A stretch of 64,000 nucleotides of DNA from NCBI RefSeq assembly GCF_014637345.1, contig NZ_BMEX01000004.1:124001-188000 (forward strand). Reading direction: 5' to 3'. Origin of the DNA: Kroppenstedtia guangzhouensis. GTDB lineage: Bacteria; Bacillota; Bacilli; Thermoactinomycetales; DSM-45169. The position numbers and the translations under genes were made by a program. The notes beneath the pieces were generated by a model. It searched no databases. It had not been told where the DNA came from and saw only the letters and a program-made list of their open reading frames with translations. Shown here piece by piece: positions 9,770 through 20,744 of the stretch (position 1 is its first letter; each line of letters begins with the position of its first letter).

Positions 9770-10807
9770 ATGACGATATTCAAGGAGTTATTTCAAAACC
9801 AGGGGATCAGAAGGTTTTTGGTCTTGGTGATCTTGGTGCTTTTCCTTCTGGCATTCAAAAGCATGCTGAATATGATGCTGATCACATTTATCATCGCCTA
9901 TTTGATGAACCGTATCAGCACCTATCTGACGGGACGGCTTCAGAATGTCATCCGGGTGGGCCAAAGGGCAGTGGCTGTGGGGCTGTATATTTTCCTGCTG
10001 ACGCTGATGTCAATCGCCATCTATTATTATATTCCGAAGCTGGTTGCCGAGTTGCAGGAACTGGTCCAACAATTGATATCATTTTATAAGAAACCGGCTT
10101 TCACCGGCAATAATCAAGTTTTCAAATATGTGATGGATTCACTGCAGGAAATGGATCTGGCCCATTATATCAATCAGAGTCTGGACTTTCTCGTGAAACG
10201 GATTTCCGATATCGGGAAATGGAGTCTCAATTTTTTCATCGCGGTGATTCTCAGCTTTTTCTTCTTGATGGAGAAAGAAAAGGTACGCCGTTTTATTTCC
10301 AATATGAAGCGGAGTAAAGCGGGTTGGTTTTTTCGGGAACTGGAGAGTTTCGGGGGGAAATTTCTTCAGTCCTTCGGCAAAGTGATTGAAGTGCAATTTA
10401 TGATCGCAACAGTGAACTGTATTTTGTCCACTCTGTTGTTATGGTTGATGGGATTTCCCCATTTAATCGTTTTGGCCGTGATGATTTTCGTGCTGGGTCT
10501 CATTCCTGTCGCCGGAGTGATTATTTCCCTGATCCCACTCTGTGTCATCGCCTTTAAAATCGGAGGGATCATCAAAGTGGTGTATGTCATTTTGATGATT
10601 GTGCTTCTGCATGCCTTTGAAGCATATTTTCTCAACCCGAAATTCATGTCCTCCAAAACCCATCTGCCTGTTTTTTTCACCTTGTCGATTCTGATCGCCT
10701 CTGAGCATTTATACGGTGTATGGGGGTTGATTCTCGGCATTCCGATTTTTATCTTCTTGTTGGATTTGTTTGAGGTGCCTATGGTCGACGGGAAGAAAGA
10801 AGGTTGA
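9770..10807 (+). CDS. AI-2E family transporter (permease)
   Basis: 345 residues with the layout of the AI-2E/PerM family: two N-terminal membrane helices, an amphipathic region, then five or more helices including LIVLAVMIFVLGLIPVAGV and a C-terminal LILGIPIFIFLLDLFEVP. Family members include Bacillus YtvI/YueF types and sodium/proton antiporters; the cargo here is unknown. Single gene, flanked on both sides by palindromic element copies. Confidence 0.82.
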   Translation: MTIFKELFQNQGIRRFLVLVILVLFLLAFKSMLNMMLITFIIAYLMNRISTYLTGRLQNVIRVGQRAVAVGLYIFLLTLMSIAIYYYIPKLVAELQELVQQLISFYKKPAFTGNNQVFKYVMDSLQEMDLAHYINQSLDFLVKRISDIGKWSLNFFIAVILSFFFLMEKEKVRRFISNMKRSKAGWFFRELESFGGKFLQSFGKVIEVQFMIATVNCILSTLLLWLMGFPHLIVLAVMIFVLGLIPVAGVIISLIPLCVIAFKIGGIIKVVYVILMIVLLHAFEAYFLNPKFMSSKTHLPVFFTLSILIASEHLYGVWGLILGIPIFIFLLDLFEVPMVDGKKEG

Positions 10808-10902
10808 TTCTGGCGCCGGCATTTTTCAGAAAACACTCGATTCTGCAGGTGATTTGGATCCGTTTTTTCACTGAAATCTGATGGATTCATGAAAGGCATT
10901 AG

Positions 10903-10925
10903 GCTCCCTTTTGTGGGAGCTTTTT
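10903..10925 (+). terminator. terminator downstream of AI-2E transporter
   Basis: GCTCCC/GGGAGC stem (10903-10908, 10915-10920), 6-base loop, followed by TTTTT. Confidence 0.8.
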
Positions 10926-10952
10926 ATTGTTCTTCCGTTACTGCAAATCCAT

Positions 10953-11063
10953 CAGAAGTGTTGTGATTCAGTGTTTTCGAGTCGGTCGGAATCGGATTTT
11001 CCATTCCTCGCCCGGCTTCATGTGAAACCCAAACTTCCGGGTGACGCACTTTTCACAACACTA
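10953..11063 (+). repeat. dispersed palindromic element, copy 3
   Basis: Starts AGAAGTGTTGTGATTCAGTG and ends CACTTTTCACAACACT. Internal GTCGGAATCGGATTTTCCAT is matched in opposite sense by CATGTGAAACCCAAACTTCC. About 110 bases, slightly shorter than the other full copies. Confidence 0.72.
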
Positions 11064-11209
11064 ATGTGGGAAGTCAGGTTCAACAACCGCCTGCTGGATC
11101 AAAATCACACCTGTTATATCACAAGGGAGCCGCTCTTTTCGGGGTTGAATCCCTTTTTACAGTTTAAATGGCTAATAAAAAAGGTTTTTTGTAAAGAGGG
11201 GAAAAAGTC

Positions 11210-11239
11210 TTGTCAATTTCAGCATCTCTGTTATATAAT
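11210..11239 (+). promoter_or_regulatory. putative promoter of the glyoxylate operon
   Basis: TTGTCA (11210-11215) and TATAAT (11234-11239) with an 18-base spacer, about 60 bases before the malate synthase start. Confidence 0.55.
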
Positions 11240-11299
11240 ACAACACAAGTTAGTTAGTCTGTATCTTAACAGAAGCTCACCCGCAAAGGAGTGACTCCC

Positions 11300-12904
11300 G
11301 TGAACGCACAAACCCATTCCATCCCGGGGGATGTGAAGATCAAGGGAAGGATGACCGATGAATTCAAGGAGATTCTGACTCCCGGGGCGCTGGAATTTGT
11401 GGCGAAGCTCGCCCGGAATTTTACGGATCGCCGGGACACCCTGTTACATAACAGGGGACAACGTCAGAAAAAGCTCGACGCAGGTGAAAAATTGGATTTT
11501 CTGAAGGAAACAGAAGAGATTCGCAACAGTTCTTGGTCGATCGATCCGCTTCCTCATGACTTGCGGGATCGGCGGGTGGAAATCACCGGCCCCGCCTCCG
11601 ATCGGAAGATGGTGATCAATGCCCTTAACTCCGGCGCCAAGGTTTTTATGGCAGACTTTGAAGATGCCAACACTCCAACTTGGGAGAATTGTATCCGGGG
11701 CCAAATCAATATGCGGGATGCCATCAACAGGAACATCGATTTTACAGAACCCCGGGGAAAAAGGTACGAGCTGAAGGAAAAGACGGCCGTGCTGGTGATC
11801 CGCCCGAGGGGGCTCCATTTGGATGAGAAGCATGTCACCGTGGACGGACGGCCGGTTCCGGGAGGCTTCTTTGATTTTGGACTCTACTTCTATCACAACG
11901 CAAAAACATTGCTTAAAAAAGGATCCGGTCCTTATTTATATCTTCCGAAATTGGAAAGCCATCTGGAAGCCCGTCTGTGGAATGAACTCTTTGTCTTTGC
12001 CCAGAAGGAGCTGAAGATCGCCCAGGGAACCATCAAAGCGACGGTTTTGATTGAAACCATCACTGCCGCCTTTGAGATGGACGAAATCCTGTATGAGCTG
12101 CGGGAACACTCCGCGGGTCTCAACTGCGGTCGCTGGGATTATATTTTCAGTTTTATCAAGCGCTTCTCCCGCCACCCCGAGGTAATTCTGCCTGATCGGT
12201 CCCGGGTGACGATGACGGTGCCTTTTATGCGGGCTTACACCCTGCTGGCAGTGAAGACCTGTCACAAGCGGAAGGCTCCCTGCATCGGAGGAATGGCGGC
12301 CCAAATTCCGGTGAAGAACGATCCGGAGAAGAATGAAGTTGCCCTCTCCAAGGTTCGGGCAGATAAAGAGCGGGAGGCACTGGATGGTCATGACGGAAGT
12401 TGGGTGGCTCATCCGGCCCTGGTGCCAGTCGCCATGGAAGTATTTGACAGACACATGTTGCAGCAAAACCAGATCGATAAAAAGCGTGAGGATGTGGAAG
12501 TGACCGCCGCAGATCTCCAAGAGGTTCCCGAAGGTCCAATCACCGAAGACGGACTGCGCGAAAATGTGAGCGTCGGACTGCAGTACATCGAAGCTTGGCT
12601 CCGGGGCTTCGGTGCAGTGGGGATCAACCACCTGATGGAAGATGCGGCGACGGCGGAAATCTCCCGCGCCCAGATCTGGCAATGGATTCGCCACCCCGAA
12701 GGGAAGTTGGAGGACGGCCGTAAGGTGACGGTGGAACTGTTCCGGCAAACCCTGGAGGAAGAGCTGGTCAAAATCGAGGCTGCGATCGGAAAAGAACGTT
12801 TTGCCGCCGGTCGTTTCCAGGAAGCGAAAGAGCTTTTTGACAAGCTGACCGTTTCAGACGAATTCGTTGAATTTTTGACTTTGCCGGGGTATGAATTGCT
12901 TTGA
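11300..12904 (+). CDS. aceB: malate synthase A
   Basis: About 534 residues, the normal size of the A isoform. Condenses glyoxylate with acetyl-CoA to malate. Characteristic blocks include [13 protein letters not shown] near residue 110, [11 protein letters not shown] near 170, [16 protein letters not shown] near 250 and NCGRWDY near 275. The GTG at 11300 is preferred because AAAGGAG ends 8 bases upstream; the GTG at 11291 overlaps that RBS. Followed 52 bases later by isocitrate lyase, together making a complete glyoxylate bypass for growth on acetate or fatty acids. Confidence 0.95.
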   Translation: MNAQTHSIPGDVKIKGRMTDEFKEILTPGALEFVAKLARNFTDRRDTLLHNRGQRQKKLDAGEKLDFLKETEEIRNSSWSIDPLPHDLRDRRVEITGPASDRKMVINALNSGAKVFMADFEDANTPTWENCIRGQINMRDAINRNIDFTEPRGKRYELKEKTAVLVIRPRGLHLDEKHVTVDGRPVPGGFFDFGLYFYHNAKTLLKKGSGPYLYLPKLESHLEARLWNELFVFAQKELKIAQGTIKATVLIETITAAFEMDEILYELREHSAGLNCGRWDYIFSFIKRFSRHPEVILPDRSRVTMTVPFMRAYTLLAVKTCHKRKAPCIGGMAAQIPVKNDPEKNEVALSKVRADKEREALDGHDGSWVAHPALVPVAMEVFDRHMLQQNQIDKKREDVEVTAADLQEVPEGPITEDGLRENVSVGLQYIEAWLRGFGAVGINHLMEDAATAEISRAQIWQWIRHPEGKLEDGRKVTVELFRQTLEEELVKIEAAIGKERFAAGRFQEAKELFDKLTVSDEFVEFLTLPGYELL

Positions 12905-12956
12905 CCTGACAGCACGGATGATTTAATCATGATCAATCCAAAAGGAGAGATGGAGA

Positions 12957-14243
<1,287 letters not shown>

Positions 14244-14259
14244 CGAAACAGTAAACCGA

Positions 14260-14287
14260 CCGCCACTCCAAAGGGGTGGCGGTTTTC
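14260..14287 (+). terminator. terminator of aceBA
   Basis: 10-bp stem CCGCCACTCC/GGGGTGGCGG (one G-T pair), AAA loop, then TTTT. Confidence 0.85.
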
Positions 14288-14395
14288 CCTTTGCTGATGT
14301 TATGCTGGATATAGACCTTTTTCCCTAGTGACGAACGGATGAAAATTCCATAGGATAGAGATGGGAATTCTTACTTTGATAAAGAGGTGTTTGGA

Positions 14396-15085
14396 TTGCC
14401 GTTCAGATGGCTTGCTGTGATGATCGCGATCTCCGCGTTGGTTCTTGGTAGCGGTTGTTCTCTGGTAGCCAGGGAATGGATGGATCTCAACCAAAAACAG
14501 ATCGCGGAACAGCAACAGGAAGTCAAGAAAGAGAAACAGCCGGATGAAGAAGATCCCGCCGGCGAGGAAGCTGAGCCGCAAGCTCCCACCAATTCCGGAG
14601 GGACGGATCCGCTGATTGATGGGAAAGAGTTGGAAGTCAGCAACATCACCATTTTGGCAGACGACAAGGATTGGGAAAAGGCGGACCATGGAACCGTGGA
14701 TTCCAAACATGAATACACAGCGTTCACGCCGAATGGGGAATCTCCGGATCGGGCTGAGGAATTGTTGGGGGTTCACTATTTTGAGGGGTTGCAGAAACAG
14801 GCTACAGTTGCCCAAACCGCCATGTTGATGAGAAAGGGAATGGAGGAGGAAAGCAAGGGTACTCTGGAGTGGAAGGTCATCTCCCAAAGCCGGGAAGATC
14901 AGCTCGTTGGGTTGAAAGTCAAGGATCAGAACCAAGGGGAGATGGAAGGGTTTGCCCGCTTTTTCGCAACGGATGATGGAATTTATATGGTGATGTATCT
15001 GAGCGCTTACACCTTGAGCGATTCGGAAAGGGAACAATGGATGCATCTGCTGAAACAGGCTAATAACACAAATCTGACATTGTAA
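14396..15085 (+). CDS. putative lipoprotein of unknown function
   Basis: About 229 residues. A short N-terminal hydrophobic stretch ends in LVLGSGCS, a lipobox-like site with an unusual Gly at -3, giving a predicted lipidated Cys near residue 21. A Lys/Glu-rich segment follows (EQQQEVKKEKQPDEED), then a globular part without recognised motif. A TTG start at 14396 fits AAAGAGGTG 8 bases upstream; a GTG at 14387 is the alternative. Ends before a terminator hairpin, so probably monocistronic. Confidence 0.6.
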   Translation: MPFRWLAVMIAISALVLGSGCSLVAREWMDLNQKQIAEQQQEVKKEKQPDEEDPAGEEAEPQAPTNSGGTDPLIDGKELEVSNITILADDKDWEKADHGTVDSKHEYTAFTPNGESPDRAEELLGVHYFEGLQKQATVAQTAMLMRKGMEEESKGTLEWKVISQSREDQLVGLKVKDQNQGEMEGFARFFATDDGIYMVMYLSAYTLSDSEREQWMHLLKQANNTNLTL

Positions 15086-15090
15086 ACCAA

Positions 15091-15121
15091 AAAGGGACCC
15101 TTCGGAGGAAGGGCCTTTTTT
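15091..15121 (+). terminator. terminator after the lipoprotein gene
   Basis: Imperfect stem with GG-A-CCCTT pairing AAGGGCC (15095-15102 and 15109-15115), followed by TTTTTT. Confidence 0.65.
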
Positions 15122-15168
15122 CCTTGGAGTGGCTAATACCATCACTTTTAGATTCGGGGGGGAGAGAA

Positions 15169-15930
15169 ATGAATCGTCTGGCTGGCAGGGTTGCCATGGT
15201 GACAGGCGGCGGAAGAGGCATCGGCAGAAAGATTGTTGAAAGCTTCGCTAGGGAAGGGGCAAAAGTGTGCTTCATAGACATCCATGAGGAAGCATTGAGC
15301 GCAACGGAAACAGAGTTTCGGAAACAGGGTTTGGATGTGTTCGCCTGCATGGCCGATGTGACGAATCGAGCTCAGGTGGAAAAAACGGTGGATTCCATCA
15401 TTGCACGATGGGGCAGGCTGGATATTCTGGTCAACAATGCGGGTCTGATCCGTGACAATCTGTTGTTCAAAATGACGGATGATGACTGGCACCAAGTGTT
15501 GAACGTTCATCTGACGGGCTCATTTTTGTGCAGTCAGATCGCGCAAACACAGATGGTGAAGCAAAATTATGGACGCATCATCCAACTTTCCTCCACCTCG
15601 GCACTGGGTAACCGGGGACAAGCCAATTATGCCGCGGTGAAAGCAGGGTTACAGGGATTCACCAAGACCTTGGCGATAGAGTTGGGAAGGTATGGAATCA
15701 CCTGCAATGCGATTGCACCGGGCTTCATCGAAACCGATATGACCCGGGCGACGGCGGAGCGGATGGGCATCTCTTTTTCGGATTTCTCTGCTGAACTTGG
15801 AAAACAGATCCCTGTCGGCCGGATCGGCAAACCGGAGGATGTCGCTCATGCAGCTCTCTTCTTTGCTTCAGAAGAATCCTCCTTTATCAATGGACAGGTG
15901 CTCTATGTTGCCGGCGGTCCGGTGGGATGA
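15169..15930 (+). CDS. short-chain dehydrogenase/reductase, FabG-like
   Basis: 253 residues. Rossmann motif TGGGRGIGR near 13-21, NNAG near 88, catalytic Ser in LSSTSALGN and YAAVKAG (YxxxK) near 155. Typical NAD(P)-dependent 3-oxoacyl-ACP reductase-like SDR; it lies outside any fab cluster, so a role in fatty-acid or PHB-like metabolism is conjecture. ATG with a purine-rich RBS GGGGGGAGAG. Confidence 0.85.
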   Translation: MNRLAGRVAMVTGGGRGIGRKIVESFAREGAKVCFIDIHEEALSATETEFRKQGLDVFACMADVTNRAQVEKTVDSIIARWGRLDILVNNAGLIRDNLLFKMTDDDWHQVLNVHLTGSFLCSQIAQTQMVKQNYGRIIQLSSTSALGNRGQANYAAVKAGLQGFTKTLAIELGRYGITCNAIAPGFIETDMTRATAERMGISFSDFSAELGKQIPVGRIGKPEDVAHAALFFASEESSFINGQVLYVAGGPVG

Positions 15931-15982
15931 GGGGCTATATGAATGGGGGAAGGTGCGATCCAACCCGAAATCAGGAGCCGGA

Positions 15983-16183
15983 TCACTCCTTTAGACCGCG
16001 AATATCCTGCGCTCCGGGTGGCAGCAGGTCTTGATTCACCGGATGGGGATGTTTTGTCAGCCGGGTTTTGTGTTGATTTTCAATGGCGGACAAGGAGCCT
16101 TCGAGATTTGGCCCGTCATACCCTTTGGTATCTGGCTCAGGCCTGTCGGTTTTCTTTTGATCCAATTGAAACGCCTCCTTCAT
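15983..16183 (-). CDS. possible small hydrophilic protein
   Basis: 66 codons encoding a strongly hydrophilic Pro/Lys/Asp-rich sequence (MKEAFQLDQKKTDRPEPDTK...) with no membrane segment. AGGAAA is about 10 bases before the ATG. The composition looks protein-like rather than antisense noise, and no other gene claims this 318-base gap. No family recognised; could be spurious. Confidence 0.35.
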   Translation of the reverse strand: MKEAFQLDQKKTDRPEPDTKGYDGPNLEGSLSAIENQHKTRLTKHPHPVNQDLLPPGAQDIRGLKE

Positions 16184-16248
16184 AAGGGAGGATTTCCTGG
16201 TGTAGGTGCAATATGCATGATTTTTAAGAGTTCAGTGGAGGAGATAGA

Positions 16249-16671
16249 ATGACCATCAGGGAACTGACGACGGAAGCAGAATAGTGCCGGGCATATTCGG
16301 TCATGAAGGAACTTCGGACACACCTGGATCTGGAGACATTTCTCCAACTGGTACAGGAGATGAGGGAGGAGGGATACCGTCTCTTTGCCTTGGAAGAAGC
16401 CGAGGAGATCTAGGCGGTGACGGGAGTGACGATTCGGACAACTCTCTACTATGGGAAGCATCTGTTCGTCCATGATCTGGTGACCCGGGCAGATCATCGG
16501 TCCCGGGGCTGTGGGAGACAGCTGCTTTCTTGTGTAGAAGGATGGGGTCGAAGCCAAGGGTGCGGATCGCTGGTACTCACTTCCGGCCTGGTTCGCCGGG
16601 ATGCTCATCGATTCTATCAGGAACGGATGGGGTATGACCGGGTTAGCTATGTGTTTCGGAAAATATTTTGA
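16249..16671 (+). pseudogene. GNAT acetyltransferase interrupted by two in-frame amber codons
   Basis: A single 141-codon frame starts at an ATG with a good GGAGGAG RBS and ends TGA. It contains TAG at codons 12 (16282-16284) and 55 (16411-16413). Apart from these stops it reads as an intact GNAT protein: AYSVMKELRTHLDLETFL, then EEGYRLFALEE, VTGVTIRTTLYYGKHLFVHD, the acetyl-CoA loop RADHRSRGCGRQLL, and HRFYQERMGYDRVSYVF. No frameshift is present. Most simply two nonsense mutations in a recently inactivated gene. TAG is also used as an ordinary stop elsewhere in the window. Confidence 0.75.
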
Positions 16672-16784
16672 TTCTGCTCCATGATTTTGTGGAATTTTTG
16701 GATCAAGAGTTTTCTTAATTACCCAAATTCGATTATAATCTGTGATGGTGATCACATGTATAAAAAGGATTTGGGGGTGCTCTT

Positions 16785-18314
16785 TTGTCTACCACCATTG
16801 GAATGACGTTGAGGAACCGGGCGGTGATGAGTCCAGAACTGGAAGCAGTCGTCACTGCGGAAGTTCGCTGGACCTACAGGGAATTTAATGAACGGGTGAA
16901 CCGTCTGGCCCATTTCCTGTTGGAATGCGGAATCCGGAAAGGAGATCGGGTGGCACTATTGTGTCTGACGGACCATCCTTTTGCCACGATTTTCATGGCG
17001 ACGGCCAAGATCGGGGCGATTGCTGTTCCTCTGAACTATCGGTTGCAACCGGCGGAATTGGAAGGGATTGTGGGGGACAGCAAGCCTAAAATTCTTTTCT
17101 ACGACGGTGAATTTTCGGACCAGGTGAAAGGACTGGAATCGATAGATTCCTTGAAGCATTTGGTACAAGTGAGCTTTGGGGAGGAACTTCATCCGGATTA
17201 CACCGTCATTTTTGGGAAATATCCGGTGACGGAAGCCGGGGTGGAAGTATTGCCGGAGGATCCCTTCTGTCTGACCTATACTTCCGGTACCACCGGAAAG
17301 CCGAAAGGGGTGATCACCACTCATGAGAATTGGTTCACCTCGTCGGTCAACACCTTTGTTCCCATGGGTTTTCGTTATGGGGACCGGTTCATGATCCCCA
17401 CCCCCCTCTTTCACATCAGTGGGATCGTCATCTTGACCAGTTTGTCTATCGTGGGCTATACCTTGGTTTTAATGCCCCGTTTCCACCCTGTTCACGTCTG
17501 GGAATTGGCGGAGAAGGAACGGGTGACCCATATGTTTGCCGTGCCGGTGATGCTCAAATTCATGTTGCCAGCACTCATCGAAAGTGAGCGGGAAGTGGAG
17601 AGCCTGCGGGAGATTATCACCGGCGGTTCCCTTGTTCCCGTCGAACTGATCCAGCAGTATGAATCCTTGGGCTTCCCATTGACAGTGGTTTACGGAGCGA
17701 GCGAGTTCTCGGGGCTCGCCACTTTCTGGAATCAGGGAATGGGAGAGGAGAAGCGGGGATCCGTCGGGAAAATATTGATTGGTGAAATCAAGATCATCGA
17801 CCCCGAGAGCGGGGAGGAACTGCCTGCAGGTGAGATTGGGGAAGTGTTGCTCAAGGGACCGCAGATGTTTAAAGGCTATTGGAACAACCCGGAGGAGACC
17901 CGCAAGGTGATTCGGGACGGCTGGTATCATACGGGGGATGCAGGAAAACTGGATCGGGACAGATTTCTCCATGTGGTGGATCGATACAAAGATGTGATCC
18001 ATGTAAGCGGGGAAAAGGTCTTTCCGGTTCAGGTGGAGGCGGTGATTGGCGAGATCAAAGGCGTGTCGGAGGTGGCCGTAGTCGCGGTCAAAGACCGGAT
18101 GTGGGGAGAGCTCTCCAGGGGTTATGTGGTGAAGCAGGCGGATGTAAATTTAACCGAGGAGGAGGTTCTCCAGTATACCCACTCCAAATTGGCCCGATAT
18201 AAACTTTCTGAGGTGGTTTTTGTGGACGAGCTCCCCAAGAACAGCGTCGGAAAAGTGTTAAAGTACCGATTACGGGAGCAGGCGGATGCGGAAAAGGGAA
18301 TTTCGGCTTCATAA
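16785..18314 (+). CDS. acyl-CoA synthetase (AMP-forming ligase)
   Basis: About 509 residues of the adenylate-forming superfamily. Core motifs are YTSGTTGKPKGV near 165, VVYGASEFSG near 300, DGWYHTGDAGKLDRD near 385 and the C-terminal lysine motif LPKNSVGKVLKYRLRE. Would activate a fatty or aryl acid to its CoA thioester; chain length cannot be read. TTG start at 16785 behind GGGGGTG. Followed by its own terminator. Confidence 0.88.
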   Translation: MSTTIGMTLRNRAVMSPELEAVVTAEVRWTYREFNERVNRLAHFLLECGIRKGDRVALLCLTDHPFATIFMATAKIGAIAVPLNYRLQPAELEGIVGDSKPKILFYDGEFSDQVKGLESIDSLKHLVQVSFGEELHPDYTVIFGKYPVTEAGVEVLPEDPFCLTYTSGTTGKPKGVITTHENWFTSSVNTFVPMGFRYGDRFMIPTPLFHISGIVILTSLSIVGYTLVLMPRFHPVHVWELAEKERVTHMFAVPVMLKFMLPALIESEREVESLREIITGGSLVPVELIQQYESLGFPLTVVYGASEFSGLATFWNQGMGEEKRGSVGKILIGEIKIIDPESGEELPAGEIGEVLLKGPQMFKGYWNNPEETRKVIRDGWYHTGDAGKLDRDRFLHVVDRYKDVIHVSGEKVFPVQVEAVIGEIKGVSEVAVVAVKDRMWGELSRGYVVKQADVNLTEEEVLQYTHSKLARYKLSEVVFVDELPKNSVGKVLKYRLREQADAEKGISAS

Positions 18315-18320
18315 TGGATC

Positions 18321-18354
18321 AGCACGTGGCTTCTGCGGAAGCACGTGCTTTTTT
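18321..18354 (+). terminator. terminator after acyl-CoA synthetase
   Basis: AGCACGTG...CACGTGCT stem (18321-18328, 18342-18349) extended internally by CTTC/GAAG pairing, followed by TTTTTT. Confidence 0.8.
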
Positions 18355-18456
18355 GTGGTTCCCGGGGGAGAAAGGAAAAACGGGACTTCGTCTGTCCACA
18401 AAAAGAGCAGGACGGTACAATAAGAAAGGATAGATAATCGAGAAAGGGGAATTCCG

Positions 18457-19506
18457 TTGAAGGATAAAGAGAAGTTGAGTGACTGGATAAAAAGGATTCC
18501 ATCGTTGGATGCAGAGGCACAAGAGTTGGCCCGGGTCCATATGGATCAGTTGACAAAACCCTTGGGGGCATTGGGGGAGCTGGAAACGATCTGGATTCGA
18601 CTGGCGGGGATCACTGGGCAAATCCAGCCACAGATCGGGAATAAACGGGTGGCCGTCTTCTGCGGGGATCACGGAGTGACAGCGGAGGGAGTCAGTGCCT
18701 ATCCTGCTGAAGTGACAGCCCTGATGATGGAAAATTTCAGCAGGGGCAAAGCGGCGGTTCATGTATTCGCCAGCCGTTGTGGAGCTCGAGTGACGGTGGT
18801 GGATGTGGGAAGCCGGTCAGAAAGCTTGCCGGATGGGGTCATGGACCGGAAGGTGCGCCAGGGTACGGCCAATATGGCTCAAGGTCCCGCCATGAGCAGG
18901 GAAGAGGCTCTTGAATCCATTCGCATCGGGATGGAAATCGCCGCGGATCTGAAGGAAGAGGGTGTGCAACTGGCGGCGACCGGAGAGATGGGAATCGGCA
19001 ACACGACCCCTGCCGCCGCCGTGGCCAGTGTTCTGACCGGGAAACCGGTGGAGCGGGTGACCGGCCGAGGCACCGGTCTGGATGAGGCAGGGCTGCGGCG
19101 AAAGCAGGAGGTGATCCGCCGCAGTCTGGAGGTGAATCATCCGGACCCGATGGATCCTCTGGATGTCCTGGCCAAGGTGGGGGGGCTGGAGATAGGGGGG
19201 ATGGCCGGCTTTGTTCTGGGAGCAGCCCGCCACCGCATGCCGGTGGTGTTGGACGGGGTGATCTCCACTGTGGCTGGATTGGTGGCAGTTCGGATCGCTC
19301 CACAGTCACGTCCGTATCTGTTTGCTTCCCATCTGTCAGTGGAGCCCGCTCATGGTGTATTGCTGGAAGAATTGGGTCTGCAGCCGCTGATCACAGCCGG
19401 AATGCGGTTGGGAGAGGGAAGCGGTGCAGTGCTCGCTTTTCCATTGTTTGATGCGGCAGAGACGGCGGCCCGGGAGATGGCCACGTTTTCGGAACTGGGA
19501 TTGTGA
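18457..19506 (+). CDS. cobT: nicotinate-nucleotide--dimethylbenzimidazole phosphoribosyltransferase
   Basis: 349 residues, full length. Opens cobamide lower-ligand activation by making alpha-ribazole phosphate. Recognisable blocks are VAVFCGDHGVTAEGVSAYP near 65, MGIGNTTPAAAV near 175 and the C-terminal MRLGEGSGAVLAFPL containing the catalytic Glu region. TTG start with AAAGGGG upstream. First gene of a seven-gene operon devoted to nucleotide-loop assembly and corrinoid salvage; no B12-riboswitch consensus was found before it. Confidence 0.94.
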   Translation: MKDKEKLSDWIKRIPSLDAEAQELARVHMDQLTKPLGALGELETIWIRLAGITGQIQPQIGNKRVAVFCGDHGVTAEGVSAYPAEVTALMMENFSRGKAAVHVFASRCGARVTVVDVGSRSESLPDGVMDRKVRQGTANMAQGPAMSREEALESIRIGMEIAADLKEEGVQLAATGEMGIGNTTPAAAVASVLTGKPVERVTGRGTGLDEAGLRRKQEVIRRSLEVNHPDPMDPLDVLAKVGGLEIGGMAGFVLGAARHRMPVVLDGVISTVAGLVAVRIAPQSRPYLFASHLSVEPAHGVLLEELGLQPLITAGMRLGEGSGAVLAFPLFDAAETAAREMATFSELGL

Positions 19507-19525
19507 AAATGAAATGCGGGGAAAG

Positions 19526-19548
19526 ACGGGAGGAGTTCGACTCCCGTT
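19526..19548 (+). promoter_or_regulatory. hairpin in the cobT-cobD gap
   Basis: ACGGGAG/CTCCCGT stem with loop GAGTTCGA, between cobT and the chosen cobD start. No T run follows. It could influence mRNA processing or relative expression, or be incidental. Confidence 0.35.
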
Positions 19549-19604
19549 TCCCGGACGCTTTCCCGACGGTGGAGATTTTTTTACGGTGGAGAGGATGTGA
19601 TGAC

Positions 19605-20744
19605 ATGGATGGACTGGAGCGGTACGGTCACGGAGGGGATCGGTGGACTGCCGGGGAGCGCTTTGGTAAAGATCCGGACTCTTTTCTCGACTTCAGTGCC
19701 AATATCAATCCCCTGGGGCCACCGTCTCAGGTGGTGGATTCCCTGAAAAAAGCATTGTCGGAGACGAATCTGCCGGTGATTTCCCGATATCCCGATCCCA
19801 TCTGCCGTGGACTGACCCATCAGCTGGCCCGGCGGTTGGGTGTAACTCCGGAAGAAGTCCTGATTGGAAACGGCGGAGCGGAATTGATCGATGGGATCCA
19901 TTCGGTGGTAGCTCCTCGGCGGGTGGGGGTAATTCATCCCTCCTTTATTGAATATGAGAGGGCGGCTAGCAAACGGGGGCTGGAGATTCTTCCATTGAAA
20001 ACCGGCTGGGAAAGGAGATTTCTCCCCGAGAGGGGGGAACTGTTGGACTGGATCCGGGAGGTGGATCTGGCTTGGGTGGGCCATCCCAACAATCCATCAG
20101 GCACCCTGTTGTCTCTGGAGGATCTGGCCGCCGCTGCTGAAGAAGCCGCCCGGTGGGAAACTGTACTGGCGGTGGATGAGGCCTTCCTCGATTTTCTGCC
20201 GGAGCCGGGGGAAGCCAGCTTGCTACCGCAGTTGCGGGAGTTTCCGACGACGATCCTGTTTCGGTCCATGACCAAATTTTATGCTTTGCCGGGGTTGCGG
20301 TTGGGGTATGCTGTCGCCTCCGAAGAGTGGATTCGTCGGTTGAGGCGACGGCAGGCCTCCTGGAGTGTCAACGGTTTGGCTCAGTTGGCGGGAGAGGCGG
20401 CACTTCAGGATCGGGAGTTTGAAGAGAAGACCCGGGCCTGGCTGGCGGCGGAACGTCCCTTTCTGTTGGAGGGTCTTCACACTCTTCCACAGGTAGAAGT
20501 GCTTCCGGGAGAGGTCAATTACCTTTTGTTCCGGTTGGAGCTGTCCGATGCGGGGTCGGAGCCTCCTTCCCTCTGGTTGCAGCGGAAGTTGGGAGAGCGG
20601 GGAATCATGATCCGGGACGGAGCCACTTTTCCGGGGTTGGACGGCCGCTATGTTCGGGTGGCAGTCCGGAGTCGGAAGGAGAATCGGCGGTTGCTGGAGA
20701 TATTGTCAGAGGTCCTTTCCTCTGCGGGAGGGACCCCGCTGTGA
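19605..20744 (+). CDS. cobD: threonine-phosphate decarboxylase / histidinol-phosphate aminotransferase-like
   Basis: About 379 residues, fold type I PLP enzyme. The N-terminal LDFSANINPLGPP is diagnostic for the CobD/CobC-type L-threonine-O-3-phosphate decarboxylase, with VDEAFLDFLPE and the PLP lysine in FRSMTKFYALPGLRLGY. Supplies aminopropanol phosphate for the cobamide nucleotide loop. ATG at 19605 has GGAGAGG 10 bases upstream; the frame is open further upstream to 19503, which would overlap cobT. Confidence 0.88.
   Translation: MDGLERYGHGGDRWTAGERFGKDPDSFLDFSANINPLGPPSQVVDSLKKALSETNLPVISRYPDPICRGLTHQLARRLGVTPEEVLIGNGGAELIDGIHSVVAPRRVGVIHPSFIEYERAASKRGLEILPLKTGWERRFLPERGELLDWIREVDLAWVGHPNNPSGTLLSLEDLAAAAEEAARWETVLAVDEAFLDFLPEPGEASLLPQLREFPTTILFRSMTKFYALPGLRLGYAVASEEWIRRLRRRQASWSVNGLAQLAGEAALQDREFEEKTRAWLAAERPFLLEGLHTLPQVEVLPGEVNYLLFRLELSDAGSEPPSLWLQRKLGERGIMIRDGATFPGLDGRYVRVAVRSRKENRRLLEILSEVLSSAGGTPL

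Noticed and set aside
19526-19548. T-arm-like GAGTTCGACTCCC suggesting a tRNA
   Set aside because: Only an isolated stem-loop; no acceptor, D or anticodon arms can be drawn in the surrounding 80 bases, and the upstream part is cobT coding sequence.
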